A stretch of 47,750 nt of DNA from a virus. The translations under genes and the position numbers were made by a program. Positions 1-8,500 of the stretch are shown here, piece by piece (position 1 is the first letter of the stretch; the number at the start of each line of letters is the position of its first letter). The notes beneath the pieces are model-generated. The model saw only the letters and a program-made list of their open reading frames with translations, searched no databases and was not told the DNA's origin. The stretch is from the IMG/VR virus record IMGVR_UViG_3300026295_000001, positions 1 through 47,750 of that record; one strand, 5' to 3'.

Positions 1-99
1 GTGCTGTGGGCGCTGGCTCTGCGGGTGGCCTCCCTGGGAAGATCACGAGCCCCACGACGATCGACTTTCTGGGCGCCGACACGGGGCCCGCGATCGAGC
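1..99. repeat. Terminal direct repeat, left copy (circular overlap)
   Basis: These 99 bases are identical to the last 99 bases of the window (47652-47750). The reading frame of the gene at the right end continues exactly into the gene at the left end when the copies are merged. A short exact overlap of this length is what a de Bruijn assembler leaves on a circular contig. It could also be a genuine short terminal repeat, which read mapping would separate. Confidence 0.95.
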
Positions 100-971
100 T
101 CGACACGGATACCGCGGCGGTGCTCGTGGCCGAGACCGTGGTCGCGAGCGCGACGGCGAACGACGTCACACTCGCTGGACCGCCGGTATGGACGCTGAAC
201 CAGTTCGTGAACCAGACGGCGGTGGTCGTAGCGGGCACCGGGCTCGGCCAGAAGCGCACCATCCTCTCGAACACCACTGGCGGGAAGCTCGTGATCTCGA
301 ACGGGTCGGACGGCCAGCAGTGGCAGACGGTGCCCGACGCGACGTCGCTTATCCGGGTCGTGATGACGAAGCTCGTGGCGGACGAACTCGTGAGCCTCGT
401 GACGGAGCTGCCGCCGACGCAGCAGCGGTCCGGCTACTTGGTGAAGCTCGACGCGACCGGGAAGCCGTACCTGGACATCGCGAACCCGATCGTGGTCAAC
501 ATCGACGCCGGAATCCCGATTCCCCCCTACGAGCGGATCCTCGGGGGCTCGGTGCGCTTCAAGACGAGCACGCCGCTGTCGCCGACCTCAAGTCCGCTGA
601 CGATCCGGCCCTATCGGGACCGCTATCTGTGGGGGCCGACTTACACGGTGTGGCTTGAGAACGAGCAGGTCTTCCTCGCCGGCCAGCTACAGGACTGGGC
701 GGCCGTGACGTCGATCGACCTCCGGCTCGTGCCAGTGCCGGGGGACTTCGTCGCACGGTCGGACTACTTCGTCCTGCCGGACCTCGCGCGTCCGGTGCTG
801 ATCGCGGAAGCGGCGTGGTTCATGGCGATGCGGCTGCAGGGGATGACGGATGCGCCGCCTGTCCCGATCACGTACTTCGACCAGGAGCGGCAGCGCGCGA
901 ACGATCATTTCCTGCAGGCGATCGGTGCAACAGCGCGGGCCCACGCCACATATCCCAGAGAGGTTTGGTAG
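1..971 (+). CDS. Virion connector/structural protein, C-terminal part (gene crosses the circular join)
   Basis: This is the 3' part of a gene that starts with GTG at 47447 and runs through the join. The merged protein is 391 aa, and bases 6-971 alone encode the last 321. It lies between capsid-region genes and the spike. The N-terminal helical part resembles in style that of the adaptor-like protein at 4745. The middle is beta-rich, and the last 120 residues are helical with a short membrane-like stretch (EAAWFMAMRL) and end in REVW. No enzyme motif is visible. Position and composition suggest a head-tail connector or tail structural protein; the exact role is not recognisable. Confidence 0.8.
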   Translation, partial: AVGAGSAGGLPGKITSPTTIDFLGADTGPAIELDTDTAAVLVAETVVASATANDVTLAGPPVWTLNQFVNQTAVVVAGTGLGQKRTILSNTTGGKLVISNGSDGQQWQTVPDATSLIRVVMTKLVADELVSLVTELPPTQQRSGYLVKLDATGKPYLDIANPIVVNIDAGIPIPPYERILGGSVRFKTSTPLSPTSSPLTIRPYRDRYLWGPTYTVWLENEQVFLAGQLQDWAAVTSIDLRLVPVPGDFVARSDYFVLPDLARPVLIAEAAWFMAMRLQGMTDAPPVPITYFDQERQRANDHFLQAIGATARAHATYPREVW

Positions 972-973
972 CC

Positions 974-3439
974 ATGACGCCACGCTGGCTGGTGCGAGCC
1001 TGGGATGAAGCCCTGGAGGAGGCGCGTGAGCGATCGTTGCCGCAGCGCGTGGTGACCGTCAATGGCTTCCGGCAGCCGAAGCGCGGCTTGTGGCGGCTGG
1101 AGATGCCTGGGCTGCGCTCGCTGGTGCCTGCGGCGCCCCGGTGGTCCTGGCAGGCGCTGGCCGCGGTGGCGGCGAGCCTGGGGGCGGTGCTCCTGTGGCA
1201 CGTCTCGGGATTCGTGCCGGGCGCACTCATGCTGCCGCTCTTCGGCATGGCGACGCTGGGCCTCGGCGCGGACACCCTGCCCGTCGTCGAGAGCACCGCC
1301 GATCGGAACGCGCACTATCCGAGCCCCTTGCCGAACCAGCACGTGTTCAACAAGGGCACCGGGAACATGGAGCGGTTCGACCCGGCGATCGGCTGGGTGA
1401 CGGAGGTGTTGGGCGTTGGGCCGACCGGTGCCGGGGTACCGGGGACGAGCAAGACGGTGAGCACCGCGCTCTACGCGCGCGGGACGAGCGGCAACGTGCC
1501 GAACGACAACGCCGTTGCAGTGGCTGCGGCAATGACGGCGGCCCCCGGCCTCGGTGCGACGATTGTCAACGTCGTTGCGGCGCATCTGCCGTACACTGCG
1601 GCGAACGTACCGGTCAGTACGACCGTTCGGCTGACCCGCGAAGGCGGCAACCCCACCGAGTTCGACGTCGAAGCCTATGGGGCGACGCCGACATCGGCGG
1701 TGGATTCGACGGTGAGTCTGCAGAGGGCGCTCGATGCGCAGACCGCGTTTGGCTACGGCACCGTCCGCCTCCCGGGGCCAGCCTACGCCATCACGACCCT
1801 CCGGTATTACACCAACACAATTCTCCGAGGCCACGGGGCGACGCAGGCCGGCGCTGGCGGGACGCAACTCATTCAGATCAATGGCACTGCGGCACCCATG
1901 CTGCAGCCGAATACGCCAGCCGTGCGCACCCAGTCGTTTCTCTTCGAGGACTTCGCGATCTATGCTGGCAACAATGCGTCCAACCTCGGGGGCATCGACT
2001 GCACAGGCTGCGCTTACTTCACGATCAATCGGGTGACGATCTCGACGTGTTCGACTTACGGATTCCGCGTGGTCGGTGGGTCTACGATCGGAGATGCGGG
2101 ATTTGGCAATCTGACCCGTGTCGCCATCGTCAATAGCACTACGGGCACCTACGCCTTCCTGAGTTCCAGCTCCGCCGTCGATCAGCCCGATGGCATGACG
2201 ATGACGAACGTGTTCATTAGCAGTGCGCAAGGTACGTGGATCAAATATGCCTGTGTTGGCGGCCGTCCAGGCGCAGGGACGGATAGTTGGATTGGGTTGC
2301 GGTGTGAGAGTCCCGGCGGCAGCGCCCTAGCGGACATTACCTTCGATCCTGCGGGCTCAGGTCCGGTCTATTTCACTGACTACCGTCTTGAGAACACGGG
2401 TACTGGCGGAATACAGATCACGCTGAACGGCTTCGGCCCCCAACCCGCCGCAATTTTTGATTCAGGTACGTTCGCGCCAGGAGTTGGTGGATTTACCTGG
2501 ATTGATAACGGCCCAGTACTCTCGCGGCGTACGAACGACCTAAACGGCGCGACCAACGGAATGCTATTCCAGGTGCTTGGCCTCCAGACTGCGCTGCGGA
2601 CCGTGTCGGGTAACACCAGCCTCACTCAGAACGACCACACCGTGCTCGTGGACGCGACGAGCGGCAACGTGACCATCACACTGCCGACCCCTAGCGCCGC
2701 TGTCGGGAACTCGAAGTTCTACATCAAGAAAATCGACGCGAGCGTGAACACGGTCACGATTACTCCCAGCGGCCTAAACATTGATGGCTCGGGCAATAGC
2801 TTGGTGCTGGCGACGCGCAATCAAGCCTTTGAGCTGCAGACCGATGGGGCGAACTGGTTCATTACGGGGGCCCACGCGATCTCGAACGCAGCGCTCCAAC
2901 TCGCTGCGTCGTCCGCGCTATCGTGGGGGTCTCCCAACAACAACTATTTGCAGATTGATGGGACACCGAAGTTCATTTGGGCACTGAGCGGCACGACGCA
3001 ACTGACGATGACGACCAATGCCCTCGCGCCCTCGACTTCGGGCGGCAAGCAGCTTGGGACGTCGGCGCTCCCGTTTAGCAACGTCTTCGCGAGCCTGGGA
3101 ACGACGGACGGCGACTTTGCGCTGACATGGGGCGCATCGGTGGCCGTCAATGCGCAGAACGGCAATCACCAGCGGTTGACCGCCACGTCGAACATCGCGG
3201 CGACGGTCAGCGCGCCCACGAACCCGCCAGCGGCGGGCCAGAGTCAGGATCTCACCATCGAGATTTTCAACAATTCAGGTGGCGCCCTCACCACACCTGT
3301 GGCCTTTGCGACTGGGGCCGGGGCGTTCCTGGCGAGCGGTGGTGTTTCTCCTGCGAACGGGCTGACGATCGAAGTCAAGTTCCGGTGGGACCAGGCACGC
3401 AGTCGCTACATCGAAGTGTCGAGAGGAGCGGCCGTCTAA
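974..3439 (+). CDS. Tail spike with pectate-lyase-like beta-helix and hydrophobic N-terminus
   Basis: 821 aa from ATG 974, three bases after the previous stop. Residues 1-45 are charged. Residues about 52-95 hold two hydrophobic stretches (around WSWQALAAVAASLGAVLLW and GALMLPLFGMATLGLG). Next comes an anchor-like module (LPVVESTADRNAHYPSPL, then QHVFNKGTG) that is also at the start of the 3799 product. From about residue 230 the FDVEAYGATPTSAVDST motif opens a right-handed beta-helix of the Pectate_lyase_3 type, the fold used by receptor-binding spikes that bind or cut host polysaccharide. The C-terminus is beta-rich and may trimerise. Catalytic residues cannot be assigned by eye. The membrane-like N-terminus is unusual for a spike. 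Confidence 0.82.
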   Translation: MTPRWLVRAWDEALEEARERSLPQRVVTVNGFRQPKRGLWRLEMPGLRSLVPAAPRWSWQALAAVAASLGAVLLWHVSGFVPGALMLPLFGMATLGLGADTLPVVESTADRNAHYPSPLPNQHVFNKGTGNMERFDPAIGWVTEVLGVGPTGAGVPGTSKTVSTALYARGTSGNVPNDNAVAVAAAMTAAPGLGATIVNVVAAHLPYTAANVPVSTTVRLTREGGNPTEFDVEAYGATPTSAVDSTVSLQRALDAQTAFGYGTVRLPGPAYAITTLRYYTNTILRGHGATQAGAGGTQLIQINGTAAPMLQPNTPAVRTQSFLFEDFAIYAGNNASNLGGIDCTGCAYFTINRVTISTCSTYGFRVVGGSTIGDAGFGNLTRVAIVNSTTGTYAFLSSSSAVDQPDGMTMTNVFISSAQGTWIKYACVGGRPGAGTDSWIGLRCESPGGSALADITFDPAGSGPVYFTDYRLENTGTGGIQITLNGFGPQPAAIFDSGTFAPGVGGFTWIDNGPVLSRRTNDLNGATNGMLFQVLGLQTALRTVSGNTSLTQNDHTVLVDATSGNVTITLPTPSAAVGNSKFYIKKIDASVNTVTITPSGLNIDGSGNSLVLATRNQAFELQTDGANWFITGAHAISNAALQLAASSALSWGSPNNNYLQIDGTPKFIWALSGTTQLTMTTNALAPSTSGGKQLGTSALPFSNVFASLGTTDGDFALTWGASVAVNAQNGNHQRLTATSNIAATVSAPTNPPAAGQSQDLTIEIFNNSGGALTTPVAFATGAGAFLASGGVSPANGLTIEVKFRWDQARSRYIEVSRGAAV

Positions 3440-3798
3440 TGGCCCAACCTCGCGTCCTCGGCAAGCTCCTCGGCGCCAACATGAACATCACGACCGACCA
3501 GGCGATCCCGCTCGGCTACGGCCACGCAATCGTGACGGATATCGTGGTCACGAATCCCTCGGTCTCGCTCACGCTTGCGGCCGGCGGCCTCTACACGGGC
3601 GCTGGGAAGACTGGGACGATCATCGTCGCCGCGACGCAGCTCTACGCCGCTCTGACCGCTGCGGGGCTCGCCCTGAAGGCCGTGATCGCGGCGCCCGTGC
3701 GCGTCACCACCGCCCAGATCTTCTTCGCGCTCACCACCGCGCAGGGTGTCGCGGCCACCGCCGACATCTACGTCCTCGGGATCGAAGCGGACCAGTAG
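3439..3798 (+). CDS. Small virion structural protein
   Basis: 119 aa. Its ATG overlaps the spike stop (TAATG), and its own stop is followed directly by the next ATG at 3799, so spike, this gene and the next are translationally coupled. The protein is almost entirely short beta strands rich in Ala, Thr, Val and Ile with few charges, like small head-decoration or tail proteins. Two other small beta-rich proteins (37457 and 45349) have a similar look. No family is recognised. Confidence 0.72.
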   Translation: MAQPRVLGKLLGANMNITTDQAIPLGYGHAIVTDIVVTNPSVSLTLAAGGLYTGAGKTGTIIVAATQLYAALTAAGLALKAVIAAPVRVTTAQIFFALTTAQGVAATADIYVLGIEADQ

Positions 3799-4734
3799 AT
3801 GAACCTGGCCGCGTTGCTCGACGCGGTCCCGGTCGTCCAATCGACCAGCGACCGCGCGACCCGGTTCCCGACGCCCGCCGTCGACCAGCGGGTCTACAAC
3901 AAGGGCACAAGCTGGATCGAGCGCTGGAACGGATCGGTCTGGGTACAGGAGATTCCGCTCAGTGCTGGGCCGGACGTAGTGCTGCCGGGGAACGTGAGCG
4001 TCGTGGGCGATCTGACCACGCAAGCCCGACTGCTCTTCACCGCCGCTGTGGGCAAGATCGTCCCCGGCGCGACCAGCCTAGCGTTCCGCGATTCCACCGA
4101 CGCCTTCAACAACCTCCTCCTCGCGAACAACGGGGACGCGACGGTGCGGAACCGTCTCCTCCTGGCCCTGGCGGCCTCGAAGTTGGTGCCCGGCGCGACC
4201 AGTCTTTCCCTGCGGAACAACGCCGATTCTGCCGACAATCTCCTCATCACGGACGCCGGGCGCGTGACGCTGCGCTCGGGCGCCGCCGTTGGGGGTGTGC
4301 TGTATCGCACCGGTCAGTCGATTGCGAGTCCTGCGGGCTCGCCCGCGACCATCACCAGCTTCGTTCTAGGTGGTGGGACGCTCGCCCAAGACGGGCAGGC
4401 GCTCTGGATTCGCGCCTGGGGGACGTTCGCGAACAATGCGAACGCGAAGGCGGTGCGGGTGAACATCGGGGGCGCACTCTTTACCCTGAGCGCCACCGCC
4501 AGCAGCAACAACCGCTGGTGGATCGACTTTCAGATTGCCTACCGCGCGGCCGGCGCATCCGCGCAGCCGTTCGGCGCCTGGATCATTCAAGCCCCGACCA
4601 CCTCGACACAATTCGTCGTCCAGGGGACGACCGTGCTGGACTTCTCTGTGAACCAGACGATCGCGCTCGACTGCACGCAGGTCGCCGCCGGCGACGTGGT
4701 GTTGGAGAGCATGGCCGCCGGGGTCATCCCATGA
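3799..4734 (+). CDS. Tail fibre/spike accessory protein with duplicated anchor module
   Basis: 311 aa. Residues 9-50 (VPVVQSTSDRATRFPTP, then RVYNKGTSWIERWNGSVWV) match the module at about residue 100 of the spike at 974. Residues about 95-165 contain two copies of a 35-residue unit built on KIVPGATSLAFRD and KLVPGATSLSLRN. The C-terminal 140 residues look like a beta-sandwich (ASPAGSPATITSFVLGGG, then GTFANNANAKAVRVNIGG). The shared module suggests that both proteins dock on the same virion partner. Short fibre or second receptor-binding protein is the best guess. Confidence 0.7.
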   Translation: MNLAALLDAVPVVQSTSDRATRFPTPAVDQRVYNKGTSWIERWNGSVWVQEIPLSAGPDVVLPGNVSVVGDLTTQARLLFTAAVGKIVPGATSLAFRDSTDAFNNLLLANNGDATVRNRLLLALAASKLVPGATSLSLRNNADSADNLLITDAGRVTLRSGAAVGGVLYRTGQSIASPAGSPATITSFVLGGGTLAQDGQALWIRAWGTFANNANAKAVRVNIGGALFTLSATASSNNRWWIDFQIAYRAAGASAQPFGAWIIQAPTTSTQFVVQGTTVLDFSVNQTIALDCTQVAAGDVVLESMAAGVIP

Positions 4735-4744
4735 GCGCGTACTG

Positions 4745-5434
4745 ATGGCAGTCACCGCACAGGACGTCCTGACGCGCGCGATCGCGCTCTCGGATGCGAA
4801 CCAAGCCTTCACGACACTCCCCGCGGCTGAGATTCTGGCTCGCCTGAACCTCGCGCAGCGCACCCTCAACGCGCGGCTCGCACAGGAACACCGGCTCTTC
4901 TACCTGACGACCGTGAGTGCCCCATCGACGGTCGGCGCGAGCGGGCGGACGATCGACCTGGCGGCGAGCCCGCCGTTCGTCCTCCCGGTCGAGCGCGTCA
5001 TCCTCCTCTTCCTCCCCAGCGGGACCGAGGTCTCGCTCGTGGACGTCCAGGACCAAGGGGCGGAGCTGGCCCCGCGCTGCTACGGATCCGGGACGAAACT
5101 CGTGGAAGTGGGGAACGACTGGTCGCCCGCATCTGGCGCGGTCACGCTCACGATTTGGTATATATACAAACAAGTCGCCCTGAATCTCGCGGGCGATCTC
5201 ACGCAGACCTTGCAGATCCCCGACGAGTTCGCGCCCTACTTCGACTTCGAGCTCGGGATTTACTTCAATGGCAAAGACCTCGGTCGGAACGTGGCGGATC
5301 CGACCGAACTCCAGCGCCTGGTTGCGATGCAGGAGACGGCCTACAAGAACCTCCTGATCTACGTGGCCCACCTGCACGGGTCTGTCCAACGGCGCTTCGC
5401 GCTCCCGGTGCCCGTCCCCGAGGAGAAGGCGTAA
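4745..5434 (+). CDS. Head-tail adaptor / tail tubular protein A-like
   Basis: 229 aa. The N-terminal helices (AQDVLTRAIALSDANQAFTT, then AEILARLNLAQRTLNARLAQ), the beta-rich middle and the C-terminal acidic helical part (IPDEFAPYFDFELGIYF) follow the layout of podovirus tail tubular protein A / gp4-type adaptors, which bind the portal ring and receive the nozzle. It lies directly before the nozzle-like gene at 5436, the order expected for a TTPA-TTPB pair. Assigned from layout and context, not from a measured match. Confidence 0.62.
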   Translation: MAVTAQDVLTRAIALSDANQAFTTLPAAEILARLNLAQRTLNARLAQEHRLFYLTTVSAPSTVGASGRTIDLAASPPFVLPVERVILLFLPSGTEVSLVDVQDQGAELAPRCYGSGTKLVEVGNDWSPASGAVTLTIWYIYKQVALNLAGDLTQTLQIPDEFAPYFDFELGIYFNGKDLGRNVADPTELQRLVAMQETAYKNLLIYVAHLHGSVQRRFALPVPVPEEKA

Positions 5435-5435
5435 C

Positions 5436-7196
5436 GTGCCGCTCCCAACCAAGACGCTCGGCCCCTTCGCGGGCGGCGTCACGGACGCGGCGTCGCCACT
5501 CCTCGTCGAAGGCAAGCGCGTCGTCCGCTACGCCAGGAATGCGCTACTCGACGGGGTGGGCCGTCTCGTGGCGCGCGCGGGCACGCAGGTCGCCCTCACG
5601 CTCAAGGACGACCAGGGGTCTCCTGCGACGATCACCAGCGTCGTTGCGCTGGCCCAGTTCTCCGATGGCGCGCTCGCGGTCGGGCACTCGACGATCACGT
5701 CCAAGTTCTACTTGTACTGGTTGAAGGCCGACCTCACCGACTGGTACAACAGCTCGAAAGTCCTCCAGGGGACGACGAACGTCCTGCCGGTGGGTGTGCT
5801 CTGGACCGGGACGGCAACGCCCGCGCCCGTCACGATCGCCGAAGGCTTGAACCTGGGATTCATCGCGCACAACAACGCGGGCACGAGCTTCAAGACGATG
5901 AAGTTCGACACGACGGTGACGCCCGCGACGCTCACGGCCTTCCAAGCGAACCTCGACGGTGCCGGTGTGGCCGACACCTACTTCCGTGGCGTGGTGAGCT
6001 TCCAACAGCATCTGTGGGCCTGGGGCTTCGGGTCGGCGACCGCGGGTGACAACGATCGACCGGAGCTCCTGCGGTTCTCGACGCCCTTCTTCGGTGCGAT
6101 GGCGCAGACGGACAACTTCGCGGTCGGGCACGAGGTACGGAGCGTGCGCGAGCGCGTCGTCGCCGCCGTGGTCTCGGGGTCGACGCTCTACGTGGGCACC
6201 AACTTCTCGATCTGGCCGGTGGTGGGGTTCGGGCGCAATTCGTGGGACAAGTCGCGACCGATCGACGAAGCGTACGGGTTCGCCGGTCTCTTCTCGGCTT
6301 GCGCCGGCCCGAACGGCTACCTGTACTACTGGTCGCACCGCGGGCCCATGCGCGTGCTCGGCTACGGCCCGCCGGAGCCACTCTGGCCCCGGGTGGCAGC
6401 GACCATCGTCGGGGTGGTGAACGAGCAGACGATCGTCGCGGCCTACGATCCGAACGTCGATCAAGTGGTGTGGCTCTACCAGGACGGGACGAGCGGGCGG
6501 GTGTCGCGCCTCTGTGCGTACGATGTGATTCGCGAAGCGATCCTCGGGCCGGATGGGGATGTCGGGCTCGGCGTCGCCGCGATGGCGTTCATTGCGCCCG
6601 TCTTTGGAACGCTCGCGGCCGGACCGGTAGGGGCGCCTACCACGCCAACAACGGACGGCGTCGGCACGACGGTCGCTACCGCCCACTGGGTGAACGGGGA
6701 CACGTCGCCGGAGACGCTGACGCAAGTGGAGTATCGGACGCCGCAGGGATCGGGAGCCTGGACGGTCGCGAGCGCCACGATCCCAAGCGGAACCACCAGC
6801 TTCCAGATCACGGGCCTTGCCGGGACGACGCCCTATGAGTGGCGCGCGAAGCACATCCGGAACGGCATTTCGAGCGCCTACCTCGGGCCGGTCGCCGGCA
6901 CGCAGTTTACGACGATCGCCCAGTTGAATCCGCCGACGAACTGCGTCGCATCGGCGGCTGGACCCTACGAGAAGGTGACCTGGACCAACTCGGGGGAGAG
7001 CGGCGTCTCGACCGAGGTCTGGTGGGGCAAGCAAGGGCTCGAGGTGCTGGTGGGGACGTCGTCCCCTGGCATCTCCAGCTACTACGTCATCAATCCCTTC
7101 GCGGGTGGAGGCGGTACCTACGACGCGAAGGTGCGGCACGTGCGCGCCGGTTCAACGTCGTCCACGTTCGCCATCTCGAACCAGGTCTTCCACTAA
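5436..7196 (+). CDS. Tail nozzle / tail tubular protein B-like with C-terminal FN3 repeats
   Basis: 586 aa from GTG 5436, one base after the previous stop. The N-terminus (LPTKTLGPFAGGVTDAASPL, then VRYARNALLDGVGRLVARAG) has the typical opening of podovirus nozzle/stabilisation proteins. The body is a beta-propeller-like series of strands to about residue 390. The last 190 residues form two fibronectin-III-like domains (VATAHWVNGDTSPETLTQVE, and VTWTNSGESGVSTEVWWGK), an addition not found in T7 gp12. FN3 modules on virions can bind cell-surface sugars. It would form the tail tip through which DNA leaves. Confidence 0.65.
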   Translation: MPLPTKTLGPFAGGVTDAASPLLVEGKRVVRYARNALLDGVGRLVARAGTQVALTLKDDQGSPATITSVVALAQFSDGALAVGHSTITSKFYLYWLKADLTDWYNSSKVLQGTTNVLPVGVLWTGTATPAPVTIAEGLNLGFIAHNNAGTSFKTMKFDTTVTPATLTAFQANLDGAGVADTYFRGVVSFQQHLWAWGFGSATAGDNDRPELLRFSTPFFGAMAQTDNFAVGHEVRSVRERVVAAVVSGSTLYVGTNFSIWPVVGFGRNSWDKSRPIDEAYGFAGLFSACAGPNGYLYYWSHRGPMRVLGYGPPEPLWPRVAATIVGVVNEQTIVAAYDPNVDQVVWLYQDGTSGRVSRLCAYDVIREAILGPDGDVGLGVAAMAFIAPVFGTLAAGPVGAPTTPTTDGVGTTVATAHWVNGDTSPETLTQVEYRTPQGSGAWTVASATIPSGTTSFQITGLAGTTPYEWRAKHIRNGISSAYLGPVAGTQFTTIAQLNPPTNCVASAAGPYEKVTWTNSGESGVSTEVWWGKQGLEVLVGTSSPGISSYYVINPFAGGGGTYDAKVRHVRAGSTSSTFAISNQVFH

Positions 7197-7609
7197 TGCC
7201 GGCCGGCTACCTCTACCTGGCCGAGGCGGCGGGCGGTCGCATCATCCGCACGAACGTCGGTGTCTCGCAGATCGGCGATCCCTACGAGCTCGAGCTCTAT
7301 CCGTGGGACGATCGACCGGCGGGCGACGACGGTGAGGTGGTGTTCCGCTGGCTCACTGTCCTGCTGCGTCACACGATGGGCTACAACGTGACCGTGACGC
7401 CGGTGGTCGATGGGACGCCACTGAACGCGGCCAGTTTCGGTGACGGGCCACCGGCCGCGGGCCAGCTCGAGCAGGTCGCACGGTTGCGCACCTGGCCGAT
7501 GACGCGCGGGAACCGGATCTCGGCGATTGTGAAGACGGTCACACTGCTCGGACCGATTGAGGTGGTCGACATCGCGTACAGCTATACGCCGATTCGGCCA
7601 GGGCCCTAA
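7196..7609 (+). CDS. Small tail/virion protein
   Basis: 137 aa. The ATG overlaps the nozzle stop as TAATG. It opens with a beta-rich stretch (AGYLYLAEAAGGRIIRTNVG) and contains WPMTRGNRISAIVKTVTLLG. It has no membrane segment, Cys or catalytic motif. Its place between nozzle and ejection genes, and the stop/start coupling on both sides, make it a virion component. Family not recognised. Confidence 0.7.
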   Translation: MPAGYLYLAEAAGGRIIRTNVGVSQIGDPYELELYPWDDRPAGDDGEVVFRWLTVLLRHTMGYNVTVTPVVDGTPLNAASFGDGPPAAGQLEQVARLRTWPMTRGNRISAIVKTVTLLGPIEVVDIAYSYTPIRPGP

Positions 7610-7899
7610 TGCTCCCACTCCCACAGCCCGAAGACTCGCTCAACGTTCGGGTACTCGCCCGGGTCGAACGGGAGGACTTCACCGGCATCACCGGCACCGT
7701 GGTGACTCTCAGCCAGGATCCGATTGAAGCGGCGGCGGCGCCAGGGACGAGTCAGTACGTGTTCTGCTGGAAGAACGGCCTGCTGGTCCATAATATTGCA
7801 GGCGCCGACTACACGATCGCGGGCAAGGTGGTGACGTTGGCCGCCGCGCTCGTCGGCACGGACAAGCTCAGCGTCTTCTACTGGGCGCGAGGGAGCTGA
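7609..7899 (+). CDS. Small virion protein
   Basis: 96 aa. The start overlaps the previous stop (TAATG). The sequence (EDFTGITGTVVTLSQDP, VFCWKNGLLVH, VTLAAALVGTDKLSVFYWA) reads as one small beta domain. The stretch CWKNGLL followed by an ending that describes a reachable value resembles the small beta domains repeated in many phage tail and fibre proteins. Probably a tail accessory protein; function not known. Confidence 0.68.
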   Translation: MLPLPQPEDSLNVRVLARVEREDFTGITGTVVTLSQDPIEAAAAPGTSQYVFCWKNGLLVHNIAGADYTIAGKVVTLAAALVGTDKLSVFYWARGS

Positions 7900-7900
7900 C

Positions 7901-8497
7901 ATGGCGATCTGGAACCCGGTCACCGGCATCTTCGGCAACAAAAGCAGCGGGCCCGATCGCTCGAAGCAACTGAGCAGCGAGATCGACACGTCGGCCGCGC
8001 TCGACACCGAAGCGCAGGGGAACCGCCGGCGCGCCCGCACACAGTTCAGCGACATCCTCGGCGAGGGGCAGAGCGCGCTCGAGACGTCCGTCTCGTCAGC
8101 GGTGTCGTCGGCAATGCCCGGGTTCCGCAAGGGCATGCAGGACGTGCAGGAGACGGAGATCGCGCGCGGCGTTGGCGGCGGCGGCCTCGGCACCTCCTAC
8201 GAAGGCGATCTCGAGTCGGCGTTCCAGCGCAACATCGCGAATGCTGCGGGGTCGCAGGCGCTCGGGCTCTACGGGCAACGCCTAGGTGGTGCGAGCCAGC
8301 TCTACGGCGTCGACACCGAGGCGTCCATGTTCGGTCGCAACCAGTACATGAACCAGCTCACGAACGCAGCGGACGCCCAGAAGCGGCGCAAGGCGGGGCT
8401 CTACGGGACGCTCGGGGCGATCGGTGGTTTCGCGATCGGCGGCCCGGTTGGCGCAGAGGTCGGCGGCATGGCTGGTAGCGCGATCGGGAGCCAGTAG
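7901..8497 (+). CDS. Internal virion / DNA-ejection protein, gp14-like
   Basis: 198 aa. The first 160 residues are helical and rich in Ala, Gln and Ser, with a Gly-rich turn (ARGVGGGGLGTSYEG). The C-terminus is a glycine-zipper membrane segment (GAIGGFAIGGPVGAEVGG). Podovirus internal core proteins that enter the cell envelope during DNA ejection have this combination. It is the first of three consecutive genes (7901, 8501, 9727) that probably form the ejection apparatus. Confidence 0.65.
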   Translation: MAIWNPVTGIFGNKSSGPDRSKQLSSEIDTSAALDTEAQGNRRRARTQFSDILGEGQSALETSVSSAVSSAMPGFRKGMQDVQETEIARGVGGGGLGTSYEGDLESAFQRNIANAAGSQALGLYGQRLGGASQLYGVDTEASMFGRNQYMNQLTNAADAQKRRKAGLYGTLGAIGGFAIGGPVGAEVGGMAGSAIGSQ

Positions 8498-8500
8498 CCC

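Noticed and set aside
5544-7139. Long minus-strand frame opposite the nozzle gene
   Set aside because: Same shadow pattern, no start signal, opposite a well-supported gene.
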